DNA from: Glycomyces paridis
GTDB taxonomy: Bacteria; Actinomycetota; Actinomycetes; Mycobacteriales; Micromonosporaceae
NCBI RefSeq assembly: GCF_004912155.1
Contig: NZ_STGX01000006.1
Span: 1-64,000 of the forward strand
DNA length: 64,000 bases
Direction: 5' to 3'
Numbering within the stretch: the stretch's first letter is position 1; every line of letters begins with the position of its first letter. Below the pieces are notes generated by a model, which was given only the letters and a program-made list of their open reading frames with translations, was not told where the DNA came from and searched no databases. Shown piece after piece: positions 9,143-17,770 of the stretch. The translations under genes were made by a program, and so were the position numbers.

Positions 9143-9682
9143 TCACACCCGCTCCCATGCGGCCGCGAGTTCGTCGCGGGTGTCCGACAGCAGCTGCGGG
9201 AGGGTCTTCGTGCGGCCGATGATCGGCATGAAGTTCGCGTCCCCGCCCCAGCGCGGCACCACGTGCTGGTGCAGGTGCCCGGCGATCCCGGCCCCCGCGA
9301 CCTGGCCCTGGTTCATGCCGATGTTGAACCCGTGCGCGGCCATGACCGCGCGGATCACCGTCATGGCGCGCTGCGTGAACGCGCCCATCTCGGCGATCTC
9401 GTCGGCGTCGAGGTCGGTGTAGTCGGGCACGTGGCGGAACGGCACGACCATGAGGTGCCCGGAGTTGTACGGGTACTTGTTCATGACCGCGTACATGTGG
9501 CGCCCGCGGGCGACGACGTTGCCGTCCTCGTCCGCCAGCTTCGGTATTTCGCAGAACGGGCAGCCCTCGATGTCGGCGTCGTCCCCGGTCGGCTTGCCCT
9601 CGCCCTTGACGTAGGACATGCGGTGCGGGGTCCACAGCCGCTCGTACCCGTCGGGCACGCCGACGCCTTCGCGCTCATCCAC
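9143..9682 (-). CDS. HIT-family nucleotide hydrolase/phosphorylase
   Basis: 179 residues. The histidine-triad motif HLHQHVV (His136, 138, 140) gives the nucleophile for cleaving nucleoside phosphate esters, with diadenosine tetraphosphate-type substrates likely from the family. Cys41 and Cys44 in CPFC form half of the zinc site seen in the longer HIT branch. This protein precedes pgsA in actinomycete PIM operons. A 118-base gap separates it from pgsA here. Confidence 0.88.
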   Translation of the reverse strand: MDEREGVGVPDGYERLWTPHRMSYVKGEGKPTGDDADIEGCPFCEIPKLADEDGNVVARGRHMYAVMNKYPYNSGHLMVVPFRHVPDYTDLDADEIAEMGAFTQRAMTVIRAVMAAHGFNIGMNQGQVAGAGIAGHLHQHVVPRWGGDANFMPIIGRTKTLPQLLSDTRDELAAAWERV

Positions 9683-9763
9683 GCCACGATCCTAGGCCAC
9701 CGGTTCGCGAACCTGAAACCCGACGAAAACACCGTGACCGGCCGTATCCGTTAAGCTCCGGAC

Positions 9764-11251
9764 GTGACGTTGCCCCAGCTCTACCTCGTACTGCTCATCG
9801 GGTGCGGTGCGGTGCTCGTCTCGATCGCCGCGATCCGCGCCACCCACCGGACGGGCCTCCCCGCGCTCCTGGTGTTCCTCGGCATGGGCATGCTCCTGGG
9901 CGAGGACGGGCTCGGCATCCGCTTCGACGACTTCGAGCTCGCCCAGGTCCTCGGCACCTCCGCGCTCGCCCTCATCCTCATCGAGGGCGGCCTGTCGACC
10001 CGGTGGAAGTCGATCTCGGGCCAGCTCGCGCCCGCCTCGGTCCTCGCGACCGCCGGAGTCGTCGTGAGCGTCCTGGTCACCGCCGCGGGCGCGCACTTCC
10101 TGCTCGGCTTCTCGTGGCAGGCCTCGCTGGCGGTGGGCGCCGTCGTCGGCTCCACCGACGCCGCCGCGGTGTTCTCCGAGCTGCGCGGCGTCGGCCTCCC
10201 CAAGCGGCTCTCAGGCCTCCTGGAGGCCGAGTCGGGGCTCAACGACGCCCCCGCGATGATCCTCGTGCTCGCGTTCGTCTCCGCCGCGGGCGTGCCCGGC
10301 CCCGGCGAACTCCTCGCGACCCTCGTGTGGCAACTGGCCGCGGGCTCGGCGATCGGCGTCGCCGTGGGCTACGGCGGGGCCTGGATCCTGCGCCGCCTCG
10401 CACTGCCCGTCTCCGGCCTGTACCCGCTCGCGGTCTTCAGCCTCGGCATGGCCGCGTTCGCCGCCGCGGGCGCACTCGAGGCCTCCGGCCTCATCGCCGC
10501 CTACCTCGCCGCGCTCGTCCTCGGCAACTCGCACCTGCCGCACCGCGCGGCCACGCAGTCCTTCGCCACCGGACTCGGCTGGGTCGCCCAGCTCGGCATG
10601 TTCGTCATGCTCGGCCTCCTGGCGAGCCCTTCGAGCCTGCTCGACGCCGTCGTCCCCGCGCTCATCCTCGGCGCGGTCCTGACGTTCCTCGCGCGGCCGC
10701 TGTCGGTGGTGCTGTGCCTCCTGCCGTTCCGGTTCTCCGCCCGCGAGCAGGCCTTCGTGTCCTGGGCCGGACTGCGCGGCGCGGTGCCGATCGTGCTCGC
10801 CACCTTCCTGCTCGCGGCGCGACTGCCCGGCGCGCAGCAGCTGTGGGACATCGTGTTCATCCTCGTCGTGGTCTACACCCTGCTCCAAGGCCCGCCGATG
10901 GGCTGGATCGCCAAGCGGCTCGGCCTGTCGCGGACCGAGGGGGTCCAGGAGGTCGAGGTCGAGATCGCGCCGCTCGACGCCATCGACGGCGAAGTCCTCA
11001 CCGCCGCCGTCGAGAGGGGCTCGCGCCTGGCCGGGCTCTACCTGTTCGAGCTGCGCCTGCCCGAGGGCAGCGCCATCGCCGGCGTCGTGCGCGACGCCAA
11101 GGTCTTCGTCCCCGAACAGGCCGAACGGCTCCGCTCCGGCGACCAGCTCCTCATCATCACCACCCCGGCCCTGCGCGAGGCCACCGAGCAGCGCCTCACC
11201 GCCCTCACCAAGTCCGGCCGCCTCGCCCGCTGGCTCGACTCCGGACGCTGA
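9764..11251 (+). CDS. K+/H+ antiporter, CPA1 type with RCK C-terminal domain
   Basis: 495 residues. About 12 membrane helices fill residues 1-385, with CPA1 motifs GSTDAAAVFS and ESGLNDAPA (the Asp of ND is ion-binding). A cytoplasmic TrkA-C/RCK-type domain follows (about 405-485), reading LYLFELRLPEGSAI to DQLLIITTP. The layout matches the NhaP2/CvrA potassium/proton antiporters. GTG at 9764 is chosen because a membrane helix begins a few residues later. It is divergent from HIT and convergent with thrS, with a hairpin between. Confidence 0.87.
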   Translation: MTLPQLYLVLLIGCGAVLVSIAAIRATHRTGLPALLVFLGMGMLLGEDGLGIRFDDFELAQVLGTSALALILIEGGLSTRWKSISGQLAPASVLATAGVVVSVLVTAAGAHFLLGFSWQASLAVGAVVGSTDAAAVFSELRGVGLPKRLSGLLEAESGLNDAPAMILVLAFVSAAGVPGPGELLATLVWQLAAGSAIGVAVGYGGAWILRRLALPVSGLYPLAVFSLGMAAFAAAGALEASGLIAAYLAALVLGNSHLPHRAATQSFATGLGWVAQLGMFVMLGLLASPSSLLDAVVPALILGAVLTFLARPLSVVLCLLPFRFSAREQAFVSWAGLRGAVPIVLATFLLAARLPGAQQLWDIVFILVVVYTLLQGPPMGWIAKRLGLSRTEGVQEVEVEIAPLDAIDGEVLTAAVERGSRLAGLYLFELRLPEGSAIAGVVRDAKVFVPEQAERLRSGDQLLIITTPALREATEQRLTALTKSGRLARWLDSGR

Positions 11252-11259
11252 ACGCCGAA

Positions 11260-11292
11260 GCGCCCCTCAGGCCTTTCGGTCCTGCGGGGCGC
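11260..11292. terminator. Hairpin between antiporter gene and thrS
   Basis: The inverted repeat GCGCCCC...GGGGCGC, with a partly paired inner stem and TTTC loop, lies just downstream of the antiporter stop and upstream of the convergent thrS end. Confidence 0.6.
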
Positions 11293-11331
11293 CCCGGTCT
11301 CGACTATTCGATCTCGGCTATTCAGCCTCGA

Positions 11332-13350
11332 CTACTCGGTTTCGGCCGCGGCCGAAGGGCTCTCGTTCGCCCGCGAGCGAACGAAGTCGACGACATGCGC
11401 GATCGCCTCGTCCGCCGGGACGCCGTTGCGCTGAGAGCCGTCGCGGTAGCGGAAGGACACGGTGCCCGCGTTCTGGTCGTCGTCGCCCGCGATGATCATG
11501 AACGGGATCTTCTGGAGCTGGGCGTTGCGGACCTTCTTCGGCATCCGGTCGTCCGAGTGGTCGACCTCGCCGCGGACGCCCGCCGCGCGCAGCGACGCGA
11601 AGAACGCCTCCAGGTAGTCGGCGTTCTCGTCGCGCACCGGGATGCCCACGGCCTGCACCGGAGCGAGCCACGCCGGGAACGCGCCCGCATAGTGCTCGGT
11701 GAGCACCCCGAAGAACCGCTCGATCGAACCGAACAGGGCCCGGTGGATCATGACCGGCTGCTTGCGGGTGCCGTCGGCCGCCGAGTACTCCAGGTTGAAG
11801 CGCGCGGGCTGGTTGAAGTCGAGCTGGATGGTCGACATCTGCCAGGTGCGGCCGATCGCGTCCTTGGCCTGGACGGAGATCTTGGGGCCGTAGAAGGCCG
11901 CGCCGCCCGGGTCGGGCACGAGGTCGAGCCCGGACTCCTCGGCGACCTGGCGCAGGACCGCGGTCGCCTCCTCCCACTGGACGTCGTCGCCGATGAACTT
12001 CTCCGAGTCGCCCTTGGTCGACAGCTCGAGGTAGAAGTCGTTGAGGCCGTAGTCGCGCAGCAGTTGGAGCACGAACTCCAGGAGGCTCCGGATCTCGCCA
12101 GGCGCCTGCTCCTGGGTGCAGTAGATGTGCGCGTCGTCCTGGGTCAGGCCGCGCACGCGGGTGAGTCCCTGGACCACGCCCGACTTCTCGTAGCGGTACA
12201 CGGTCCCGAACTCCGACAGGCGCAGCGGCAGCTCACGGTAGGAGCGCCCGCGCGAGCGGAAGATCAGGTTGTGCATCGGGCAGTTCATCGACTTGAGGTA
12301 GTAGTTCGCGCCTTCGAGCTCGATCGGCGGGAACATGCCGTCGTTGTAGTACGGCAGGTGCCCCGAAGTGTGGAACAGCTGCTCCTTGGTGATGTGCGGG
12401 GTGTTCACCAGCTCGTACCCGGCCTCGCGCTGGCGCTCGCGCAGGTAGGACTCCATCTCGTGGCGGATGATGCCGCCCTTGGGGTGGAACACCGGCAGGC
12501 CCGGGCCCAGCTCGTCGGGGAAGGAGAACAGGTCGAGCTGCTGGCCGAGCTTGCGGTGGTCGCGCTTCTCGGCCTCGGCGAGGCGCGCGAGGTGGTCCTT
12601 CTGCTCCTGGACGGTCGGCCACGCGGTGCCGTAGATGCGCTGGAGCTGCGGGTTCTTCTCCGAGCCCATCCAGTAGGCGGCGGCCGAGCGCATGAGCTTG
12701 ACGGCGCCGATGAGCTTGGTCGAGGGCAGGTGCGGGCCCCGGCACAGGTCGGACCAGACCTTCTCGCCGGTGCGGTCGCGGTTGTCGTACGCGGTGAGCT
12801 CGCCGCCGCCGACCTCCATGACCTCGTCGGCGTCGGTGCCCTCGCCCTTGGTCTCGATGAGTTCGAGCTTGTACGGCTCGTTCGCGAGCTCGGCGCGGGC
12901 CTCGTCGAGGGAGGCGTACTTGCGGCGGTGGAAGGTCTGCCCCTGCTTGATGATCTGGAGCATGCGCTTCTCGACGGCCTTGAGGTCGTCGGGGTTGAAC
13001 GGCTCGGCGACGTCGAAGTCGTAGTAGAACCCGTCGGTGATCGGCGGGCCGATGCCGAGCTTGGCCTCGTGCAGCTCCTGGACGGCCTGGGCCATGACGT
13101 GCGCGGCCGAGTGGCGCATCACGTTGAGCCCGTCGGGGCTGTTGAGGGCCACGGGCTCGACCTTCTGGTCGGCCTCGGGGGCCCAGGAGAGGTCGCGCAA
13201 TTGCCCTTCGGCGTCGCGCAGGACGACGATCGCGGTCGGGCCGCTCACCGGGAGGCCGGCCTCGGCCACCGCGTCGGCACCGGTAGTGCCAGCCGTCACC
13301 CAGAGGGGTTCGACGACGCCTGGGCTCTGATTCGGTGCTGCGGAAGCCAC
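11332..13350 (-). CDS. thrS: Threonyl-tRNA synthetase
   Basis: 672 residues. It charges tRNA-Thr. In order: an N-terminal TGS-like region, the editing domain with HSAAH, the class-II catalytic core with MNCPMHN (motif region holding a zinc-ligand Cys) and RYEKSG (motif 2), and the C-terminal anticodon domain. GTG at 13350 is chosen because AGGAG lies six bases upstream; an ATG four codons earlier overlaps that ribosome site. I see no T-box in the leader. The thrS-HIT-pgsA order is conserved in actinomycetes, here interrupted by the antiporter. Confidence 0.95.
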   Translation of the reverse strand: MASAAPNQSPGVVEPLWVTAGTTGADAVAEAGLPVSGPTAIVVLRDAEGQLRDLSWAPEADQKVEPVALNSPDGLNVMRHSAAHVMAQAVQELHEAKLGIGPPITDGFYYDFDVAEPFNPDDLKAVEKRMLQIIKQGQTFHRRKYASLDEARAELANEPYKLELIETKGEGTDADEVMEVGGGELTAYDNRDRTGEKVWSDLCRGPHLPSTKLIGAVKLMRSAAAYWMGSEKNPQLQRIYGTAWPTVQEQKDHLARLAEAEKRDHRKLGQQLDLFSFPDELGPGLPVFHPKGGIIRHEMESYLRERQREAGYELVNTPHITKEQLFHTSGHLPYYNDGMFPPIELEGANYYLKSMNCPMHNLIFRSRGRSYRELPLRLSEFGTVYRYEKSGVVQGLTRVRGLTQDDAHIYCTQEQAPGEIRSLLEFVLQLLRDYGLNDFYLELSTKGDSEKFIGDDVQWEEATAVLRQVAEESGLDLVPDPGGAAFYGPKISVQAKDAIGRTWQMSTIQLDFNQPARFNLEYSAADGTRKQPVMIHRALFGSIERFFGVLTEHYAGAFPAWLAPVQAVGIPVRDENADYLEAFFASLRAAGVRGEVDHSDDRMPKKVRNAQLQKIPFMIIAGDDDQNAGTVSFRYRDGSQRNGVPADEAIAHVVDFVRSRANESPSAAAETE

Positions 13351-13483
13351 GGTTCTCCTCATTCGGTGCGGTCGTCGCGGAACGCGACGTCTGATTCGGG
13401 TCCATGGTAGTCGCCGCGCGGGCGGGCGCTCGAACGCATTACCGGGCGCGAGGGGGCCGCCGGAAATACCTTCGGCCCCGGAC

Positions 13484-13515
13484 TTGACCTTGGTCCCGGC
13501 ACCAAGGTCTACGGT
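13484..13515 (+). promoter_or_regulatory. MerR-type promoter with 20-bp spacer and dyad operator
   Basis: TTGACC (13484-13489) and TACGGT (13510-13515) are separated by 20 bases. The dyad ACCTTGG-N8-CCAAGGT fills the spacer. A too-long spacer with a dyad inside is the hallmark of promoters untwisted by MerR proteins. The -10 box ends six bases before the ATG at 13522, so the transcript is probably leaderless and the regulator controls itself and the mini-gene behind it. Confidence 0.75.
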
Positions 13516-13521
13516 CGTGGC

Positions 13522-13956
13522 ATGACGACGACGATCGGGCTGTGGACGGTCGGAGGGCTCGCCGAGGAGGCGGGCGTCACCTCCGACGCGATCCGCCACT
13601 GGGAGCGCGAGGGCCTGTTCCCCGCGCCGGAGCGCAGCGCGGCGGGGTACCGGCGTTACGGGCCCGCCTCGCTCGACCGGGCGCGGTTCATCCGCGACTG
13701 CCAGCGGGCGGGACTGCGGCTGGCGGACATCGCGGACCTCTTGGCGGTGCGCGACACGGGTGTGTGCCCGTGCGAGCCGGCCGGCGAGCACCTGGAGCGG
13801 CGGATCGGCGAGGTGAGCGCCGAGATCGCCCGCCTGGAGTCGCTGCGCGGTCAGCTCACGCAGATGCTGCGGGCGGTGGAGTCGGGCGAATGCGACCCGC
13901 CGCTGCCCGAGAACTGGTGTCCCCCTGGAGGAACGGCGGGAGGTGAGTGCGGGTGA
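13522..13956 (+). CDS. MerR-family metal-responsive regulator
   Basis: 144 residues. The N-terminal MerR helix-turn-helix ([22 protein letters not shown]) and winged YRRYGP region are followed by a dimerisation helix (about 83-118). Cysteines at 82 and 84 (VCPC), 124, 133 and 143 are placed like the metal ligands of MerR, CueR and ZntR proteins, Cys82 matching a MerR ligand position. It probably senses a soft metal ion. The GTGA stop/start overlap couples it to a cysteine-rich mini-protein, which supports metal handling. The identity of the metal is not visible. Confidence 0.88.
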   Translation: MTTTIGLWTVGGLAEEAGVTSDAIRHWEREGLFPAPERSAAGYRRYGPASLDRARFIRDCQRAGLRLADIADLLAVRDTGVCPCEPAGEHLERRIGEVSAEIARLESLRGQLTQMLRAVESGECDPPLPENWCPPGGTAGGECG

Positions 13957-14042
13957 ACATCGACGAGTGCTGCGACTGCTGCAACGACGACGCGTGCAAG
14001 TGCAGCGGACAGGACTGCTGCCACGGCTGCTGCGAGAAGTAG
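13953..14042 (+). CDS. Cysteine-rich mini-protein, metallothionein-like
   Basis: A 29-residue reading frame: start GTG overlaps the regulator's stop as GTGA, with ribosome site GGGAGGTGA a few bases upstream. Ten of 29 residues are Cys, arranged CCxCC, CxC and CCxxCC, with one His and many acidic residues, so it could hold a small thiolate metal cluster. It is too short for normal gene callers. The strong hairpin after its stop makes it the last gene of the MerR unit. I infer a metal-binding or metal-delivery role; it matches no metallothionein family I can name. Confidence 0.7.
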   Translation: MNIDECCDCCNDDACKCSGQDCCHGCCEK

Positions 14043-14056
14043 GGACCGCCTGGTAG

Positions 14057-14103
14057 GAACCGCCGAGACGCGCCCGCCAGGGGCGGGCGCGTCTCGGCGG
14101 TTC
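14057..14103 (+). terminator. Strong hairpin terminator of the MerR/Cys-rich operon
   Basis: An inverted repeat with about 22 perfectly paired bases per arm (starting GAACCGCCGAGACGCG) and a 3-nt loop sits 15 bases after the mini-gene stop and is followed by TTCTTC. Confidence 0.8.
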
Positions 14104-14189
14104 TTCGCATTTCAGGCATTCGCGGGCGCCCCCGGATCAAGGGTGCCCGCCGGGTGCGACATGCGGTGCCGCAAGTCGGCGGGAACGAG

Positions 14190-14292
14190 GGGCGCTCACC
14201 TCTTCGAAGACCGGTGCAGGGCAAGAACGCTCCCGCCCCCGAAGGCCGATGCGGACGGAAGGGCGCTCGCCTCTTCGAAGACCAGTGCGGGC
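14190..14292. repeat. Direct repeat, two 32-bp copies 71 bp apart
   Basis: Copies at 14190-14221 and 14261-14292 share the core CTCTTCGAAGACC with flanks GGGCGCTC and GTGC; only a few bases differ. The core contains the palindrome CTTCGAAG. They lie in the non-coding stretch between the MerR operon hairpin and the end of the quinone reductase gene. The role is unknown. Confidence 0.55.
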
Positions 14293-14305
14293 GAGGAGCG
14301 CTTCC

Positions 14306-15271
14306 TTATTTGGCGGTGAGGACGATCTTGCCGAAGTGGCCGCCTGCGGCCATGAGGCGGTGGGCTTCGGCGGCTTCGGCGAGGGGGATGCGGGTGGTGA
14401 CGACCGGTTCGATCGCGCCGGTGTCGAGGGCGGGCCAGACGTGTTCGAAGACCTCGGCGAGGATCTGGCGGCGCTGTTCGAGCGGCCGGGCGCGGAGCGT
14501 GGTGCCGGTGATGGTGGCGCGCTTGGCGAGGAGGCCGCCGAGGTGGATCTGGGCGGCGTTGCCCTTCTGTAGGCCGATGATCGCCAGCCGCCCGTCCTGG
14601 GCGAGGGCCTTGAGGTTCGGCTCGAAGTAGGCCGCGCCGATGACGTCGAGGATCGCGTCGGCGCCTCCCGCTTCCATTGCCAGCGCGGCGAAGTCTTCGC
14701 TGCGGTAGTCGATGACGCGGTCGGCGCCGAGGGCTTGGAGTTTGGCGGCGCGGTCGGCTCGTGCGGTGGTCCAGGTCTCGGCTCCGGCGAGGCGGCTGGC
14801 GAACTGGATCGCGAAGGTGCCGATGCCGCCGGCGCCGCCGTGGACGAGGACGCGGCGTTTGCGGCCGGTGTCCTCGCGCAGGAGGTAGCCGAGGTTGGAG
14901 TAGACGGTGGCGGCGGCTTCGGGGAGTCCGGCGGCGTCGACGAGGTCGGTGGGTTCGGGGGTGGGGAGGACGAGTCCGGCGTCGACGGTGGCGAACTCGG
15001 CGTAGCCGCCGCCGGGGAGGAGGGCGCAGACTTCGGCGCCGAGGAGGGCGGCGTTGTCGTCGCTGCCGACGTTGACGATGGTGCCGGAGACTTCGAGGCC
15101 GGGCCAGGCGGGGGCGCCGGCGGGGCCGGGGTAGTGGCCGGCGGCTTGGAGGAGGTCGGCGCGGTTGACGCCGGCCGCGGCGATCTCGATGAGGACTTCA
15201 TCGGGGCCGGGTGCGGGCTCGGGCACCTGTGTCGCGGTGAGGGCGCCGTCGGCGACGGTCATGGCAAGCAT
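14306..15271 (-). CDS. NADPH:quinone oxidoreductase, zinc-free MDR family
   Basis: 321 residues of the medium-chain dehydrogenase/reductase fold. The signature AAAGVNRADLLQAAGHYPGP marks the QOR/TP53I3 branch, which lacks the zinc-ligand loop. The Rossmann NADPH site is GGAGGIGTFAIQ, and YRSEDF follows downstream. It reduces quinones or enones at NADPH cost, giving oxidative or electrophile stress protection. It is transcribed alone; the next minus-strand gene ends about 100 bases upstream of its start. Confidence 0.88.
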   Translation of the reverse strand: MLAMTVADGALTATQVPEPAPGPDEVLIEIAAAGVNRADLLQAAGHYPGPAGAPAWPGLEVSGTIVNVGSDDNAALLGAEVCALLPGGGYAEFATVDAGLVLPTPEPTDLVDAAGLPEAAATVYSNLGYLLREDTGRKRRVLVHGGAGGIGTFAIQFASRLAGAETWTTARADRAAKLQALGADRVIDYRSEDFAALAMEAGGADAILDVIGAAYFEPNLKALAQDGRLAIIGLQKGNAAQIHLGGLLAKRATITGTTLRARPLEQRRQILAEVFEHVWPALDTGAIEPVVTTRIPLAEAAEAHRLMAAGGHFGKIVLTAK

Positions 15272-15372
15272 CCCCGCATAGTATGACTGCGCTTGGAGGG
15301 CAGGGCGACATACCCGTCAGTAAGTCGTATCAGTACCCGAAGGATTCTCGGTTTCCATTGTGCTGCAACGGG

Positions 15373-16365
15373 TCACGGGTTCTCGCTGGAGTGGCCGGGG
15401 AAGAGGTGGGCGTCGGGGTCGATGGCGACGGCGGCGTTGTTGACGGCGGTGGCGGCCTCTCCGAAGCCGGTGGCGATGAGCTTGATCTTGCCGGGGTAGG
15501 AGGCGATGTCGCCCGCGGCGTAGACGCGCGGGAGGTTGGTGGCCATGGTGGTGTCGACGCCGATGCTGCGGTGGTCGAGGTCGAGTCCCCACTCCCCCAG
15601 GGGTCCGAGGTCGGCGGTGAAGCCGAGTGCGGCGACGACGGCGTCGGCGGGGAGTTCGCGTGCGCCTTCGTCTTTGACGTCGAGGGCGACGCCGGTGACG
15701 CGTTCGGTGCCGTGGATCGCGGTGACCTGGGCGTTGACGATGACGGGTATGCCGAGGTCGCGGACGCGTTCCACACTGGCCTTGTGGGCGCGGAAGCGCT
15801 CGCGGCGGTGGACGACGGCGGTGCTGCGGGCGATGCCGTGGAGGGCGAGGGCCCAGTCGAAGGCGGAGTCGCCGCCGCCGACGATGACGACGTCCTGTCC
15901 GGCGTGGGCGGCGAGTTCGGGGACGAAGTAGACGATGCCGGCGCCGTGGAAGTCCGCGGCGGCGGGCAGGGGCCGGGGCGAGAAGCTGCCGAGGCCGCCG
16001 GTGATGAGGACGGCCTGGGCCTCGACGCGTGTGTCCTGACCGGGGCCGTCGGCGGGGGCGAGGTGGAGGACGGGTCTGCCGTCGACGTGTTCGAGGCGTT
16101 CGGCGCGGTGTCCGAGGAGGTAGTCCGGTTCGAACGGGGCGGCCTGGCGCAGGAGGTCGGCGACGAGGTCGCGACCTTTGACGGAGGGGAGTCCGGCGAC
16201 GTCGAGGATCTGCTTCTCGGGGTACATGGCGGTGATCTGGCCGCCGGCTTCTGGGAGGGCGTCGACCACGAGGGTGGAGAGGCCGCGGAATCCGGCGTAG
16301 TAGGCGGCGTAGAGGCCGGTGGGTCCGGCGCCGATGATCGCGAGGTCCACTGTGATGGCGGGCAA
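15373..16365 (-). CDS. Ferredoxin/flavodoxin-NADP+ reductase, thioredoxin-reductase-like type
   Basis: 330 residues. An FAD-binding GAGPTGLYAAYYAGFRG loop, the YPEKQILDV stretch and a second Rossmann loop GGGDSAFDWAL match YumC-type ferredoxin-NADP+ reductases. The CxxC redox pair of true thioredoxin reductases is absent. The C-terminal YAAGDIASYPGKIKLIATGFGEA is typical of the family. TTG at 16365 has a weak GGTGA upstream; GTG at 16350 (325 residues) is the alternative. Confidence 0.9.
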   Translation of the reverse strand: MPAITVDLAIIGAGPTGLYAAYYAGFRGLSTLVVDALPEAGGQITAMYPEKQILDVAGLPSVKGRDLVADLLRQAAPFEPDYLLGHRAERLEHVDGRPVLHLAPADGPGQDTRVEAQAVLITGGLGSFSPRPLPAAADFHGAGIVYFVPELAAHAGQDVVIVGGGDSAFDWALALHGIARSTAVVHRRERFRAHKASVERVRDLGIPVIVNAQVTAIHGTERVTGVALDVKDEGARELPADAVVAALGFTADLGPLGEWGLDLDHRSIGVDTTMATNLPRVYAAGDIASYPGKIKLIATGFGEAATAVNNAAVAIDPDAHLFPGHSSENP

Positions 16366-16421
16366 GGGTGATCACCGACTTCGTCGTCGCGGCAGTTGCC
16401 ACGATCCTAGCGGTGGGAGGG

Positions 16422-16470
16422 CCCGGGTGGGGCCGCGCGAGCGCGCGGATTCGGCGCGGCCCCGCCCGGG
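16422..16470 (-). terminator. Hairpin downstream of the PhoX-like gene
   Basis: Arms of 17 bases (CCCGGGTGGGGCCGCGC and its complement, with one wobble) flank a GC-rich loop immediately past the stop at 16474. Confidence 0.6.
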
Positions 16471-16473
16471 GGT

Positions 16474-17619
16474 TCAGGCGCCGCGGAAGGGCCCGGTGAC
16501 CTCGTAGGTGATGCCGCCGCTGGAGGAGCCGCTGGTGCCGCGCTGGGAGGAGAAGTAGAGGCGGTCGCCGGCGGGGTTGAAGGCGGGGCCGGTGATCTCG
16601 GAGGCGCTCTGGCCGGTGACGCGCAGGAACGGGGCCACGACGTCGTCGGGGGTGATGATGCAGATCTCCATGTCGCCGCCGTCTTCGGCGACGTAGAGGT
16701 CGCCGCTGCCGTTCGCGCCGGTGATGTTGTCGACGCCGGTGAGGGGTGCGCCGGAGACGTTGTCGTCGTAGACGGTGGCGAGGGTGTTCGCGTCGGCGTC
16801 GTAGGCCCAGACCTTGTTGTCGCCCTTGGTGGTGAAGAAGCAGATGCCGTCGGTGTAGTGGCAGCCTTCGCCGCCGTTGAAGCGCTTGGCGTTCGCGACC
16901 TGGTTGCGGGTGGCGGTCGGGGAGCCGTCGGGGTCGGGGACGGCGGCCCAGGCGAGGGCGCCGCCGGTCTCGGTGAGCACTTCGAGGGTGCCGGTGGCGA
17001 GGTCGCCCCAGGTGGTGGGCCGGAAGCGGTAGAAGGCGCCGTCGGAGACGTCCTCGGTGAGGTAGAGGACGCCGTGGTCGGCGTCGGCGGCGGCGGCCTC
17101 GTGTTTGAAGCGGCCCATGGCGTCGCGGCGGACGGCCGCGTCCTCGCCGTGGGGGTCGGTCTCGTAGACGTAGCCGCGGTCGACCTCTTCGCAGGAGAGC
17201 CAGGTGTCCCAGGGGGTGGCGCCGCCGGCGCAGTTGGTGCGGGTGCCGTCGAGGATGCGGTAGGCGTCCACGACGGTGCCGCCCGCGTCGAATCGGAGGG
17301 CGCCGGCGCCGCCGCCGGAGGAGACCTCGGAGTTGGAGACGTAGATCCAGCCGTCGCCGTCGGCGAAGCAGGCGCCGCCGTCGGGGGCGCCGTGCCAGGT
17401 GTAGGAGGTCCCGGCGACGGTCTGGGAGGAGCGGGCGACGATCCGGGAGGTGAATCCGGCCGGGAGGCGGATGCCGCGGGCGTCGGAGGCCTGGAGCGCC
17501 CCGTACGGGCTCGGGCCGGGGAGCGCGGGGTAGGCGAAGGAGGGCCGGGTCATGGTGAAGCCGAGTGCGACCGATCCGGCGCCGGCGACCGCGGCGCGCA
17601 TGACGTTCCGTCGTTGCAT
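16474..17619 (-). CDS. Exported PhoX-like (DUF839) phosphatase family protein
   Basis: 381 residues. A twin-arginine-type signal (MQRRNVMRAAVAGAG...SFA, about 1-29) precedes a beta-propeller-like domain. The family pattern is seen in WLSCEEVDRGYVYE, AVRRDAMGRFKHEAA, YLTEDVSDGAFYRF and the acidic ligands near NAKRFNGGEG, as in PhoX-type calcium/iron alkaline phosphatases. It is likely a secreted phosphomonoesterase or a non-catalytic propeller relative. The ATG at 17619 has AAGGA five to ten bases upstream. Confidence 0.8.
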   Translation of the reverse strand: MQRRNVMRAAVAGAGSVALGFTMTRPSFAYPALPGPSPYGALQASDARGIRLPAGFTSRIVARSSQTVAGTSYTWHGAPDGGACFADGDGWIYVSNSEVSSGGGAGALRFDAGGTVVDAYRILDGTRTNCAGGATPWDTWLSCEEVDRGYVYETDPHGEDAAVRRDAMGRFKHEAAAADADHGVLYLTEDVSDGAFYRFRPTTWGDLATGTLEVLTETGGALAWAAVPDPDGSPTATRNQVANAKRFNGGEGCHYTDGICFFTTKGDNKVWAYDADANTLATVYDDNVSGAPLTGVDNITGANGSGDLYVAEDGGDMEICIITPDDVVAPFLRVTGQSASEITGPAFNPAGDRLYFSSQRGTSGSSSGGITYEVTGPFRGA

Positions 17620-17770
17620 CTGAGGTTCCTTCGATCGAGACGCAGCGTAAGTGCTGCCGCAGGCCAGCGTAGGGAGTTCGCGGCTTTTGCGAGTTGATCT
17701 CGCGAAACGTTCCGGTGTCGGACCGGCGTACGGACGCTGAACGCCCGGGGGAAGCGCCGCGGCTAGAATC

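Noticed and set aside
9802-13410. 1202-codon open frame on the plus strand across the antiporter and thrS
   Set aside because: It is out of frame with the antiporter and antisense to thrS; composition is Arg/Ala-rich shadow of real genes.
13351-13480. T-box leader upstream of thrS
   Set aside because: No T-box sequence or specifier-loop structure is visible, and the gap is short and GC-rich.
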